DNA from: Trachelipus rathkii
Taxonomy: Eukaryota > Arthropoda > Malacostraca > Isopoda > Trachelipodidae
Direction of reading: 5' to 3'
DNA length: 10,000 nt
NCBI GenBank assembly: GCA_015478945.1
Contig: JABUQX010020991.1
Coordinates: forward strand, 57,501-67,500
Positions within the stretch are counted from its first letter, which is position 1. Each line of letters opens with the position of its first letter. Below the pieces are notes generated by a model. That model was not told where the DNA came from. It made no database searches and saw only the letters and a program-made list of their open reading frames with translations. This document shows positions 1 to 6,544 of the stretch, piece by piece. A program made the translations under genes and the position numbers.

Positions 1-700
1 TTATGTTGTTATATATAGTTATATATATTAGTTATTGATAAGTATACATATTGTTATATATAGTTATGCTGGTTGCTGGCTACAGCTGGGTTATACAGCA
101 GCAAGAGCAGCTACAGCAGGCGCACTGGGTTGCTGGTTGCTGCTGGCAGCAGCATGGCGTATGGCGCTATGCATATTGCTGCTGCTACATATTACTGTTG
201 GTGCCATATATTGCTTCATATATACATATACATATTATTGCTATATATGGTAAAGAGTTGAAGAGCTATATGCTGTATATGTTGTTGTTGGTGTTATTAT
301 TACAAAGATATATACATATGGTTATTATTGGAGTTACTAGTTACTCATATATATAAGTATATATTGTTGGCTATATATATACATATGGAGTATATATATA
401 CATGGCTGCTATAATATTATCAGCAGCAAAGAGCAGGCATATAGCATATATATATGCTACATATATATATATATACTATATGCATAGTAAACAGCATGGC
501 TGGGCTGGGCTATAAGTTAAGGTTGGCTACAAGGTTATTGGTTAGCTAAAGAAGAAGAGCAGCGTTATATGCTATTATATGATATACTGGCTACGCGTTG
601 CGCTGGCTGCTGGCTATACATATATATGGTTGGCTATATATATATGCTGTATATTGGTTGCTGCTATATTACATTACTAGTTGCCATACATATGGTAACT
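1..700. repeat. Composite low-complexity block A (TA / GCTG-CAGC / AAGGTT)
   Basis: The stretch is a patchwork of short (TA)n runs, trinucleotide-like GCTG and CAGC runs (dense at about 70-190) and words such as TTGGCTA, GTTGCTGG and AAGGTT (519-524, 531-536). Reading frames through it are open only because these words lack stop codons; they give Tyr/Ile- or Leu/Ala-rich peptides with no domain, so I call no gene. The same vocabulary returns at 4919-5263, 5634-6475 and 8437-8574, so this is one dispersed repeat type rather than four unrelated microsatellites. Confidence 0.8.
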
Positions 701-702
701 CC

Positions 703-779
703 AACGTAATTGAAATACAAAGCTTATGGGGAGATGGTACAAAAAAATGAGTGCAAATAAGCTTTGTATTTCAATTACG

Positions 780-860
<81 letters not shown>

Positions 861-917
861 ACGTAATTGAAATACAAAGCTTATTTGCACTCATTTTTTT
901 GTACCATCTCCCCATAA
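703..917. repeat. Perfect 60-bp palindrome around a (TA)n core, with a third nested arm copy
   Basis: Bases 724-783 and 858-917 are exact reverse complements over 60 bp, including a run of seven A opposite seven T. The 74-bp spacer is almost pure TA and is itself self-complementary, so one strand could fold almost entirely into a single hairpin. A 25-bp piece of the arm (AACGTAATTGAAATACAAAG plus five bases) also occurs at 703-727, inverted relative to 757-781 and parallel to 860-884. It could be a hairpin-type MITE whose centre expanded as a microsatellite, or a palindromic AT-rich repeat formed by inverted duplication. I see no clear target-site duplication. Confidence 0.9.
785..857. repeat. 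(TA)n microsatellite inside the palindrome
   Basis: About 73 bp of uninterrupted alternating T and A fill the centre of the palindrome. On both strands this reads as Tyr-Ile repeats, which is why the near-identical apparent proteins on the two strands there have no meaning. Confidence 0.92.
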
Positions 918-1422
918 ACTGTCGACCGAATTTTTATTTAAGTCATCAACATTTTGTTGCAGTGGCAGAGCTGACAGAAAGCATCCCTACTAGAATCTGG
1001 TGTCTTCTGTAGCCATGAAAATGTTTTTCCATTCACTTCTAAATTTGGAGTGGCTATTTTAAGATGACTTCCACTTAGGCAAAGGAAAATTGCAAAACAT
1101 ATTTCTCCATTTTTTTTAATGTTAGGGTATTTTTCCTCTTTTTCTTAATTCAAAAAGTTAATTAAAACATTCCTCCTATTTTCTGCATTTATCAATATTT
1201 CATTTCTATGTAAATTTCTACACTTTATTACTGTGCCTATAAAACTTTCTTTCATAATTTATGGTTTAAATTTGCGAAATTTGGTAATGAAAAAGCCAGT
1301 GTAGCAACCTGAACAGAAGAGCAGAAAATATCATAATTCTTCGTCATGTTTCTTTAAAAGTAAAGAATAAGGAAATGAGCGAACATTAAAGATCCGAAAT
1401 GCGTTTTTTGACTCACTCAAAG
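918..1422. other. Unique AT-rich spacer, no confident gene
   Basis: This 505-bp stretch separates the palindrome from the transposon end at 1423. It is AT-rich with homopolymer A and T runs and many stops in all frames. The only coding-like signal is the short minus-strand zinc-finger-like reading frame described separately at 938-1122. I see no TIR, tRNA or convincing splice pattern in the remainder. Confidence 0.6.
938..1122 (-). pseudogene. Possible fragment of a Cys2-type zinc-finger protein
   Basis: On the minus strand an open frame of about 60 codons ends at a TAA at 940-938. It reads ...FSWLQKTPDSSRDAFCQLC... followed by HCNK. A Trp-Leu pair, an acidic/Ser-rich linker and then AFCxxC is the layout that starts BED-, TTF- or ZMYM-type zinc fingers in many transposon-derived animal proteins. 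No initiator methionine precedes it, the distal His/Cys pair is missing before the stop, and no neighbouring exon is evident. It would be a short broken relic, on the same strand as the transposon gene at 3439-1734 but outside that element's inferred end. Such a motif can arise by chance in about 60 codons, so this is a weak call. Confidence 0.25.
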
Positions 1423-1425
1423 TAC

Positions 1426-1512
1426 ACAGGCCGACGAAAACTAACTTTTTGAATACTTTTTAAACGTTGATAGGTGATTCTTATGGACTTTTTGTTGCTA
1501 ATTCCATATCCA
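1426..1512 (+). repeat. Left terminal inverted repeat of the 2.27-kb element
   Basis: It starts ACAGGCCGACGAAAAC and contains CTTTTTGAAT (about 1445-1454) and ATTCTTATGG (1477-1486), followed by a TGCT-AAT-CC-ATAT pattern. All of these recur in the same order in the reverse complement of 3612-3698. Similarity is broken by an indel of about ten bases before the ATTCTTATGG block, as expected for an old copy. Confidence 0.75.
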
Positions 1513-1630
1513 ACCTCAGTTCTGTTCTACCATCCGCAGTTTAGTCCCAGGGTGACTTCGTTACAAACTGGAAAATTAGCGGAATATACTATAGGAATGT
1601 AAAGTAAAATAGTAAAGTAAAAATAAACCT

Positions 1631-1705
1631 TTTAATTACTTCTAAACATGAAAATAAAGCAAAATAGTGTTACAATATGTATAAAAACTTTAATTACTTC
1701 TAAAC
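1631..1705. repeat. Direct repeat TTTAATTACTTCTAAAC, two copies 58 bp apart
   Basis: The 17-bp word occurs at 1631-1647 and 1689-1705, in the non-coding part of the transposon between its left TIR and the gene's stop codon. Subterminal direct repeats can be transposase-binding sites, but two copies on one side only may simply be a local duplication. Confidence 0.6.
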
Positions 1706-1733
1706 GGGAAAAATACCTTTTTATCACATTGGC

Positions 1734-3439
1734 TTATGTGTCCATTTCTTTATATTTCCTTTCCCTCTTCTCTTTGAAATTTATGGTGTTGGATTTTCTC
1801 CTGTGAGTCGCTTGCTGAACTTCTCGGGGAAGTGACCAGCAATAGTCTCTCATCACAGTGGTATTCCAGCGGCTCTGATATCTTCTTTCCATCCTGATAT
1901 CTTCTTTCCATCCTGAGGGAAACTTCACCTTGCTCCTTACTTGCATCCCCCAAATTGTCGGGGAAAAAATCAGGGTGACTGTTCAAAAAGTGAATCTTCA
2001 GGCTAATCAAACATCCTAACTCTTTGAACTTCTCCAGCATGTTGGCTACAATAGAAATATAGTGTGTGTACTTTTTGTTGCCCAAGAACTTGCTTGCAAC
2101 CTGCTTGAATGATACTTGAGCCTCCGTCTCATTGACTTTCATTTTTGATTTAAAGTTGGAATCGAACATTAATTTCCGGATATCAGGTCCAACAAACACG
2201 CCTTCTTTCAATTTTGCTTCTGATAAATGAGAAAACTTCTCGCAGAGATACATGAAACATTGCCCATCTTTGGATAGGGCTTTCATGAACTGTTTCATTA
2301 GGCCTAATTTTATGTGTAGAGGTGGCAGCAGAATGTGTTCCGGATGCCCGAGGTTCTTGCACAGAATGTTCTTCTCTCCAGGCTTTAAAACTTGTCTTGC
2401 AGGCCATTTTTTCTTGACCAATGTTGATCCCTCGCCCTACTATCCCATTCACATAAGAAAATGGGAATTTGTAAACCCACTTTGCTGGCCAAGGAACATG
2501 CATAACACCTTCAAATCGCCACATATCTTCCAACCATGAGCGGAATAGTTTATTTTATTTAAAACTATATCAAGGTTTTCATAACTTTCCTTCATATGTA
2601 CAGAATGAGCAACAGGTAATGATGCATAGGTGTTACCATTGTTTAATAGAACAGCCTTTAAACTAGTTTTAGAGGAGTCTATGAAAAGCCTCCATTCCTC
2701 AATTTTATAGTCTATTCCGAATTCATTCGTCAAACCGGCAATATCTGAGCAGTATACTAAATCATCAGCTTGTTGAAAATATTGAGCAAATTGCTGCTTC
2801 CTTCTCCTATATACAATAATGCTGGTTCCTTTTACCAACAGGTTCTTTTCCTTGAGTCTGGAGGCAAGCAGTTCAGCTTTCTCCTTTGTTAAGCCCAAAT
2901 CCCTAACCAAATCATTTAGCTCGTTTTGAGTAAACAACTTAGGTTTTACATTTTCTGTAGTACATTTATACTCTTCATCAGCTTGTTCATGTTCATCAGA
3001 CTGGGCATCACTAGACATTTCCAGTGTAACATCATCAAAAACCTCTGGTGGTGGAGGCACAGAAAGGTCTAGACCATGGTCTATTGGCCGAATCTCAGAA
3101 GGTAGGTTAGGATACACTATTTCTTTTTTTATTTTTTGAGTTGTAACCGGCAACATCAACGTTACAAAAGTAACAATCTTGACTCCCTCCATATCATTGG
3201 AACAGTAAATTTAAAGGCTTTTTCTCCCCTTTTGACCATTTCCTAAGATCTTCAACACATATAAAGCATAACTTATGTAACGCCCAAGACTTATCCTGAT
3301 CACCGAGCTTCGTTCCAAAGTATGAGAGGTAGGCTTTCTTAACGAACTCTGTAATGTTCCTTCGATGTTTCTTAACCACAAACTCACCACAAATATAACA
3401 AAAACTATCAGGAGAGTTTTTACAACCACGGCTAGCCAT
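1734..3439 (-). pseudogene. Broken copy of a widespread uncharacterised transposon-associated protein
   Basis: The likely start is the ATG at 3439 (MASRG..., not the in-frame ATG at 3457), because the cysteine-rich segment follows directly. Pieces in order: an N-terminal C4 module, CYIC and CFIC about 44 residues apart (3439 to about 3210); a switch to a frame reading FTVPMIW; then another frame with DCYFC (about 3160-3180); then a long clean frame (about 3125 to 2475) with a proline and acidic linker, FIDSSKTSLK, ICGDLKV and GQQSGF; another frame with FLCEWDSR (about 2460-2425); then KPGEKNIL, PPLHIKLGLMKQF, FVGPDIRKL, FLNSHPDFFP and EQGE (2421 to about 1920). The C-terminus, RWNTTVMRDYCWSL to the stop at 1734, lies in yet another frame after a 19-bp duplication. 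Summed length (about 565 codons) is close to what I recall for intact proteins of this animal family, usually labelled 'uncharacterized'. Its biochemical role is unknown to me; TIRs around it suggest a transposition function. Confidence 0.85.
1876..1913. repeat. 19-bp tandem duplication within the transposon gene
   Basis: The 19-mer TGATATCTTCTTTCCATCC occurs at 1876-1894 and immediately again at 1895-1913. Because 19 is not a multiple of three, it shifts the reading frame exactly where the protein reads MERRYQ. The frame that is good upstream (EQGE...MERRYQ) turns into nonsense, and the C-terminal frame with its own MERRYQ copy takes over. Confidence 0.9.
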
Positions 3440-3483
3440 TGTACTCAACATATGCACTAAAATGTGGGAAACGTAGGTACCGA

Positions 3484-3491
3484 TGACGTCA
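3484..3491. promoter_or_regulatory. Consensus CRE palindrome (TGACGTCA) upstream of the transposon gene
   Basis: A perfect 8-bp cAMP-response element lies 45 bp upstream of the inferred ATG (3439) and inside the transposon's right end. CREB/ATF-family bZIP proteins bind this site in animals, and it is often found close to promoters. The position would suit a promoter for the transposon gene, but function is inferred from one short word only. Confidence 0.35.
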
Positions 3492-3611
3492 CGACGCTTC
3501 AGCTACAAACAAACGAAAAAGAAGAATCCACAGTGTTTAAAAAAACAATGAATTTGCAACCAATTTTTAAAAATATTTGTGAATTGTAAAATAATGGTGG
3601 GTGATACAGAT

Positions 3612-3698
3612 TTTTTATTGTCATATTCGGATTCAGCACACTAAAAACCATAAGAATAAGGCAAATTCATTCAAAAAGTTTTTTCATCGTCGGCCTGT
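3612..3698 (-). repeat. Right terminal inverted repeat of the 2.27-kb element
   Basis: Read on the minus strand from 3698 it begins ACAGGCCGACGATGAAAAAA, then CTTTTTGAAT, ATTCTTATGG and TGCTGAATCCGAATAT, matching the left end block by block. The coding strand of the inner gene runs from this end, so this is the 5' terminus relative to the gene. It lies about 170 bp upstream of the first good methionine at 3439. Confidence 0.75.
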
Positions 3699-3724
3699 TT
3701 AATTACTGTTAAGTTTCCACAAGC

Positions 3725-3731
3725 TTTTATA
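3725..3731 (-). promoter_or_regulatory. TATA-box-like TATAAAA just outside the right transposon end
   Basis: The minus strand reads CGCTATAAAAGCTT around here. A start about 30 bp downstream would fall at about 3698, the element boundary, and transcription would run into the transposon gene. No initiator is obvious, and such words are common in AT-rich DNA. Confidence 0.2.
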
Positions 3732-3991
3732 GCGTTTTCACCGTGAGTAAATTCATGCGCGCGCACCTGTTTACCATGTTAAACTTCTCAGAAAGGCAGG
3801 CGCTCCAGTTACCGCACACAAGCATCGTATTGCCTAGCGAAATTTTCATTCAAGTTGGTTGCTCGAGAATGCAAATTAAATATAAATTTGAATTTTTTGT
3901 AAATAAAACCGTTAGAAGAATATTAATAACCGACTATAAGGATTTAAAAAAGTGATATATAAGTACAATTGTGAATCTACATTAGCCTTAC

Positions 3992-4287
3992 CTGAATTTG
4001 TAGATTTCAAAGATTTTTTTTGCTCTTTGAATAAGATCTAGATAGTCCATAGATAACTCTGCCTTTTGGTTTTAGTAATCTATCACTTAAAATCTTAGTT
4101 AGGGTAAATTTGATTGGTGAGAAGGTAAAGAGAATAGAGATAGGTTGATAGTGAAAATATTTGAAAAGAAATGAAGAAATTTACCTCTCTTCCCTTTTAC
4201 ATTTTGATTATTAACTTTGATTACACAAACACGACTAAATAGTACCGCTTTTGAATTAGAAGTGAGTCCACAATTGTCGCAAGACAT
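3992..4287 (-). CDS. Candidate two-exon gene start (speculative)
   Basis: On the minus strand an ATG at 4287 in a CACAATG context opens a frame MSCDNCGLTSNSKAV... for 34 codons up to GAG|GTAAAT, a plausible 5' splice site (exon end 4185). A second candidate exon (4058-3992) reads LSMDYLDLIQRAKKIFEIY and ends at CAG|GTAAGG, a strong donor. Joining through the AG at 4060-4059 keeps the frame across a 126-nt intron that contains CTAAC as a possible branch point. The acceptor has no pyrimidine tract, which is a real weakness. The protein would carry an N-terminal CxxC and a helical, charged second segment; I recognise no family. Further exons would have to lie below 3985, but the transposon begins at 3701 and I find none. 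It may be a gene fragment or chance. Confidence 0.2.
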
Positions 4288-4620
4288 TGTGATTTTTTAG
4301 TGAAATTTAGTGAAAATGGATACCACATGTAGACAAAAATATAAATTCCGCTAAAAACTAATAAATAAAATACTGATATAGCAAATAGTTTATAAATCCT
4401 AAAATAAAATACTATATCCTTAAAATAAAATACTAAAATAAGCAAAATAGAAGAGAAATATGTGGAAGTATATAATAGTTTTTATACGACGACATCAGTA
4501 GTATACATGGCACCTTCGGCAGATGCCAGGTTTCTATCTAAATCTGGATACCTGTTGATACATATTTCATTTTAGCTGCTTTTTAGCGACTTTCTAGTAT
4601 TCAGCTACCTTCCTGAATCT

Positions 4621-4777
4621 TTTTTAGCCTTTTTAATATATACCTGGCATTTTCTTAGTTTTTGATATATTTCTGACACTTTTTAGCATTTTTAATATAT
4701 TTCTGGCACTTTTTAGCCTTTTTGATATAGTTTTGGCACTTTTTATCCTTTTTACTACATTTAGCCTTTCTGACACC
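4621..4777. repeat. 30-bp minisatellite, about five units
   Basis: Units of the type TTTTAGCCTTTTTAATATAT followed by TTCTGGCACT repeat with a 30-bp period; the cleanest are 4681-4710 and 4711-4740. The units at about 4621, 4651 and 4741 are more diverged. Loose TTTTAGC and CTACC words continue upstream from 4572 and downstream to about 4790, so the array may once have been longer. Confidence 0.8.
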
Positions 4778-4918
4778 CCGGCTACCTAGTGGGCCATTTT
4801 AGCAAAATTGATTTTTTTTCGCGCATGTCGCGTCAAATTAATGGTTTCCGAGTTCTTCCACGAGTAAGGGTTAAGTCCTGAAGACCCTTCACCCGCCCGC
4901 CATCTGCCGTACCAGTTA
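4778..4918. other. GC-richer unique island between minisatellite and TA block
   Basis: This 140-bp piece contains CGCGCATGTCGCG and CACCCGCCCGCC, and stands out from its AT-rich surroundings. The minus-strand frame across it is short and reads into Tyr-Ile repeats, so I assign no protein. It may be a remnant of an unrecognised element or host sequence. Confidence 0.4.
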
Positions 4919-4920
4919 TA

Positions 4921-4956
<36 letters not shown>

Positions 4957-5090
4957 TACAGCAGCAGCAGTTAAGCAAAGCAGCATAAGGGCAGCGGCTG
5001 TTGCTGCTATACAGCAGCAGCAGGCGAGCAGCATGCTATATATATATATATATAAGGTTGGAAAAAAACCAATATATATGGCTATGTTGG

Positions 5091-5143
<53 letters not shown>

Positions 5144-5168
5144 AGGTTATAAAGACGACGACAGTTAG

Positions 5169-5263
<95 letters not shown>
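4919..5263. repeat. Composite low-complexity block B (long (TA)n tracts plus CAG cluster)
   Basis: (TA)n at about 4923-4955 is followed by a CAGCAGCAG/GCTGTTGCTGC cluster (4961-5034), short TA runs, AAGGTT at 5054 and 5145, a 48-bp TA tract (5092-5139) and a pure (TA)45 tract at 5173-5262. The 167-codon minus-strand open frame over it is mainly Tyr-Ile repeat and is not a gene. Confidence 0.88.
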
Positions 5264-5264
<1 letters not shown>

Positions 5265-5317
5265 AAGCAAAAACCATTATGATCAGCAACTTGAAATTAC
5301 TTCATGAACTCAAAGTA

Positions 5318-5325
5318 TGACGTCA
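5318..5325. promoter_or_regulatory. Second consensus CRE palindrome (TGACGTCA)
   Basis: A perfect TGACGTCA, followed by ACACCACGTCA, which holds an additional half-site about seven bases on. No gene start is identified nearby, so any role is open. Confidence 0.25.
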
Positions 5326-5390
5326 CACCACGTCAATGAACTTATTTTAAAAATCGATACATATAGATTCAAACACTATCAAGTTGGGAA

Positions 5391-5407
5391 GTGGATTCGA
5401 TCCTCAC
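5391..5407 (+). other. tRNA-like T-arm / RNA polymerase III B box
   Basis: GTGGATTCGATCCTCAC fits the B-box consensus (GWTCRANNC type) and nearly folds as a T arm: G-C, T-A, G-C and a G-T wobble, with one A-C mismatch, closing a TTCGATC loop. A matching A box 35-60 bp upstream is not convincing, and no acceptor stem is found, so this is at most a SINE or tRNA relic. Confidence 0.3.
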
Positions 5408-5633
5408 CACTTTAGATTATGGTATAAGGTCTAACTCCAGTTCTTCTCAAAATTTCGATTCGTCGCCTCCCTTGACTAATTCAAGTTTGCCGAAGCCACC
5501 CCATGTTAGATTCTAAAAAGAATTTTTTACCTTTTTATAAAATAAGGTCTAATATTAATCATTAAAATTCCTATAGAAATTTGATATTGTATTATTACAG
5601 TGCGCCGCAAGCATTCCTTAGATTTGCCTCTGA

Positions 5634-5889
5634 ATATATTATAAGGTTATATAAGGTAATAGTTGCTGGTTATTATATATATATAGTATATATATATATA
5701 TGGGTATGTTGCTGGGTTGTTACAAGGTTGCTGGTTGCTATATACAAGGTTATTACAGCATGGGTTGGTTATTGCTGTTGCTATATACATATATAGCCAT
5801 ATATGCTATAAAGGCATAGGCTAAGAGCAGCAGCATAGTTACATACATATACAGTATATATTATAGCAATAGTTATATATATATCTATA

Positions 5890-5930
<41 letters not shown>

Positions 5931-6180
5931 GGTATATATATATATATGTTATATTAGTCGTTGAAATTTTTAGCAGCAGCAGTCGTGTTGCGTTTAAAGT
6001 GCTTGTGGATATTCTTTGTGTACCATCTATTATGCTTGTATTATGCATATATATACATAAAGGCTGGTATATACTATATGAGTGGCTGCTAAGTATATAT
6101 ATATTGTTGTTGCGTTATATAAGATAAAGATATATATATATATACAGTATATATATATATATATTATTATTATTATATAT

Positions 6181-6212
<32 letters not shown>

Positions 6213-6213
6213 G

Positions 6214-6247
<34 letters not shown>

Positions 6248-6475
6248 TGCTGTTGGTGAGTTATATATATATATAATAGTTGTTGGAGGTTATATATATA
6301 TATATTATTTGGTTATATATATATTATTATATATATATATATATTATTAGTTACTACAATAAGGTTATCATACATAATATTATATAGTTATATATATATA
6401 TATGGCTACATGGGATGTATATAAGGTTAAGTTGTTAGCACGCAATGCCATATATATATATATATATATATTATA
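5634..6475. repeat. Composite low-complexity block C (TA / CAG / AAGGTT)
   Basis: TA runs of many lengths alternate with TTATTATTAT, GTTGCTGG, CAGCAGCAG (about 5830 and 5974) and ATAAGGTTA words (5642, 5720, 5746, 6361, 6422). A short island of ordinary sequence (about 5955-6040) interrupts it. The block ends in (TA)n at 6450-6471, immediately before the tail of the hAT relic. Open frames are Tyr-Ile artefacts. Confidence 0.85.
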
Positions 6476-6544
6476 CCCTGTATGCCAGTGCATAAACAAA
6501 TATTCCTTAATTAGTCATTAGTGGATGGATGAACCTGTTGATGG

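Larger units (their letters stand above)
1423..3701 (-). mobile_element. Decayed DNA transposon with long TIRs carrying an uncharacterised-family gene
   Basis: Near-mirror ends bracket the broken gene. Reading inward, the left end from 1426 and the reverse complement of the right end from 3698 both start ACAGGCCGACGA, then share ACTTTTTGAAT and, further in, ATTCTTATGG (1477-1486 and 3648-3657). A TA dinucleotide sits just outside each end (1423-1424 and 3700-3701), giving TA-C/A-ACAGGCC, which would fit a TA target duplication. The element is about 2.27 kb with one coding region of about 1.7 kb on the minus strand. That is the architecture of a simple cut-and-paste transposon. The right flank also contains TTAA (3699-3702), but the left flank does not, so a TTAA target is not supported. 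I cannot assign a named superfamily. The copy is dead: the gene has several frameshifts. Confidence 0.7.
3702..4620. other. AT-rich unique region, possible host intergenic or intronic DNA
   Basis: Beyond the right transposon end the sequence is unique apart from three AAAATAAAATACT-like words near 4366-4440. It holds the TATA-like word at 3725 and the candidate two-exon minus-strand gene at 4287-3992. A plus-strand frame at 3743-3955 is open for 70 codons but begins at GTG and shows no domain, so I do not call it. Nothing else is supported. Confidence 0.5.
5264..5633. other. Unique spacer between composite blocks B and C
   Basis: About 370 bp of ordinary sequence without tandem structure. 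It contains a CRE palindrome at 5318-5325, a tRNA-like B box at 5391-5407, and the word ATAAGGTCTAA twice (near 5423 and 5541). No frame gives a recognisable protein. The B box hints at an old tRNA-derived SINE, but no A box or tail is clear. Confidence 0.45.

Noticed and set aside
35..356. Overlapping plus-strand open frames in block A
   Set aside because: All come from TA and GCTG repeats and overlap in three frames; no codon-usage or domain support.
677..1012. Two near-identical Tyr-Ile-rich proteins on opposite strands
   Set aside because: They are translations of the palindrome and its TA core; opposite strands of a perfect inverted repeat must give the same peptide.
2252..2539. 95-codon plus-strand frame
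   Set aside because: It is antisense to the conserved minus-strand transposon protein, whose motifs explain the sequence.
1426..3698. Retroelement origin of the uncharacterised gene
   Set aside because: I see no LTRs, no reverse transcriptase motif (YxDD) and no protease or RNase H module of retroelement type; ends are inverted, not direct.
3699..3702. TTAA at the right transposon end as a piggyBac/Kolobok-type target duplication
   Set aside because: The left end is flanked by GTAC, not TTAA; only TA is shared by both sides.
3743..3955. 70-codon plus-strand frame
   Set aside because: It starts at GTG and shows no recognisable domain; plausible chance frame in AT-rich DNA.
4786..5289. 167-codon minus-strand open frame
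   Set aside because: Almost wholly Tyr-Ile and Ala/Cys/Leu repeats from (TA)n and CAG runs, with no domain; an effect of missing stops in simple repeats.
4919..6475. CRISPR-like or satellite array
   Set aside because: Repeats have no fixed unit and spacer length; they are irregular microsatellite mosaics in eukaryotic DNA.
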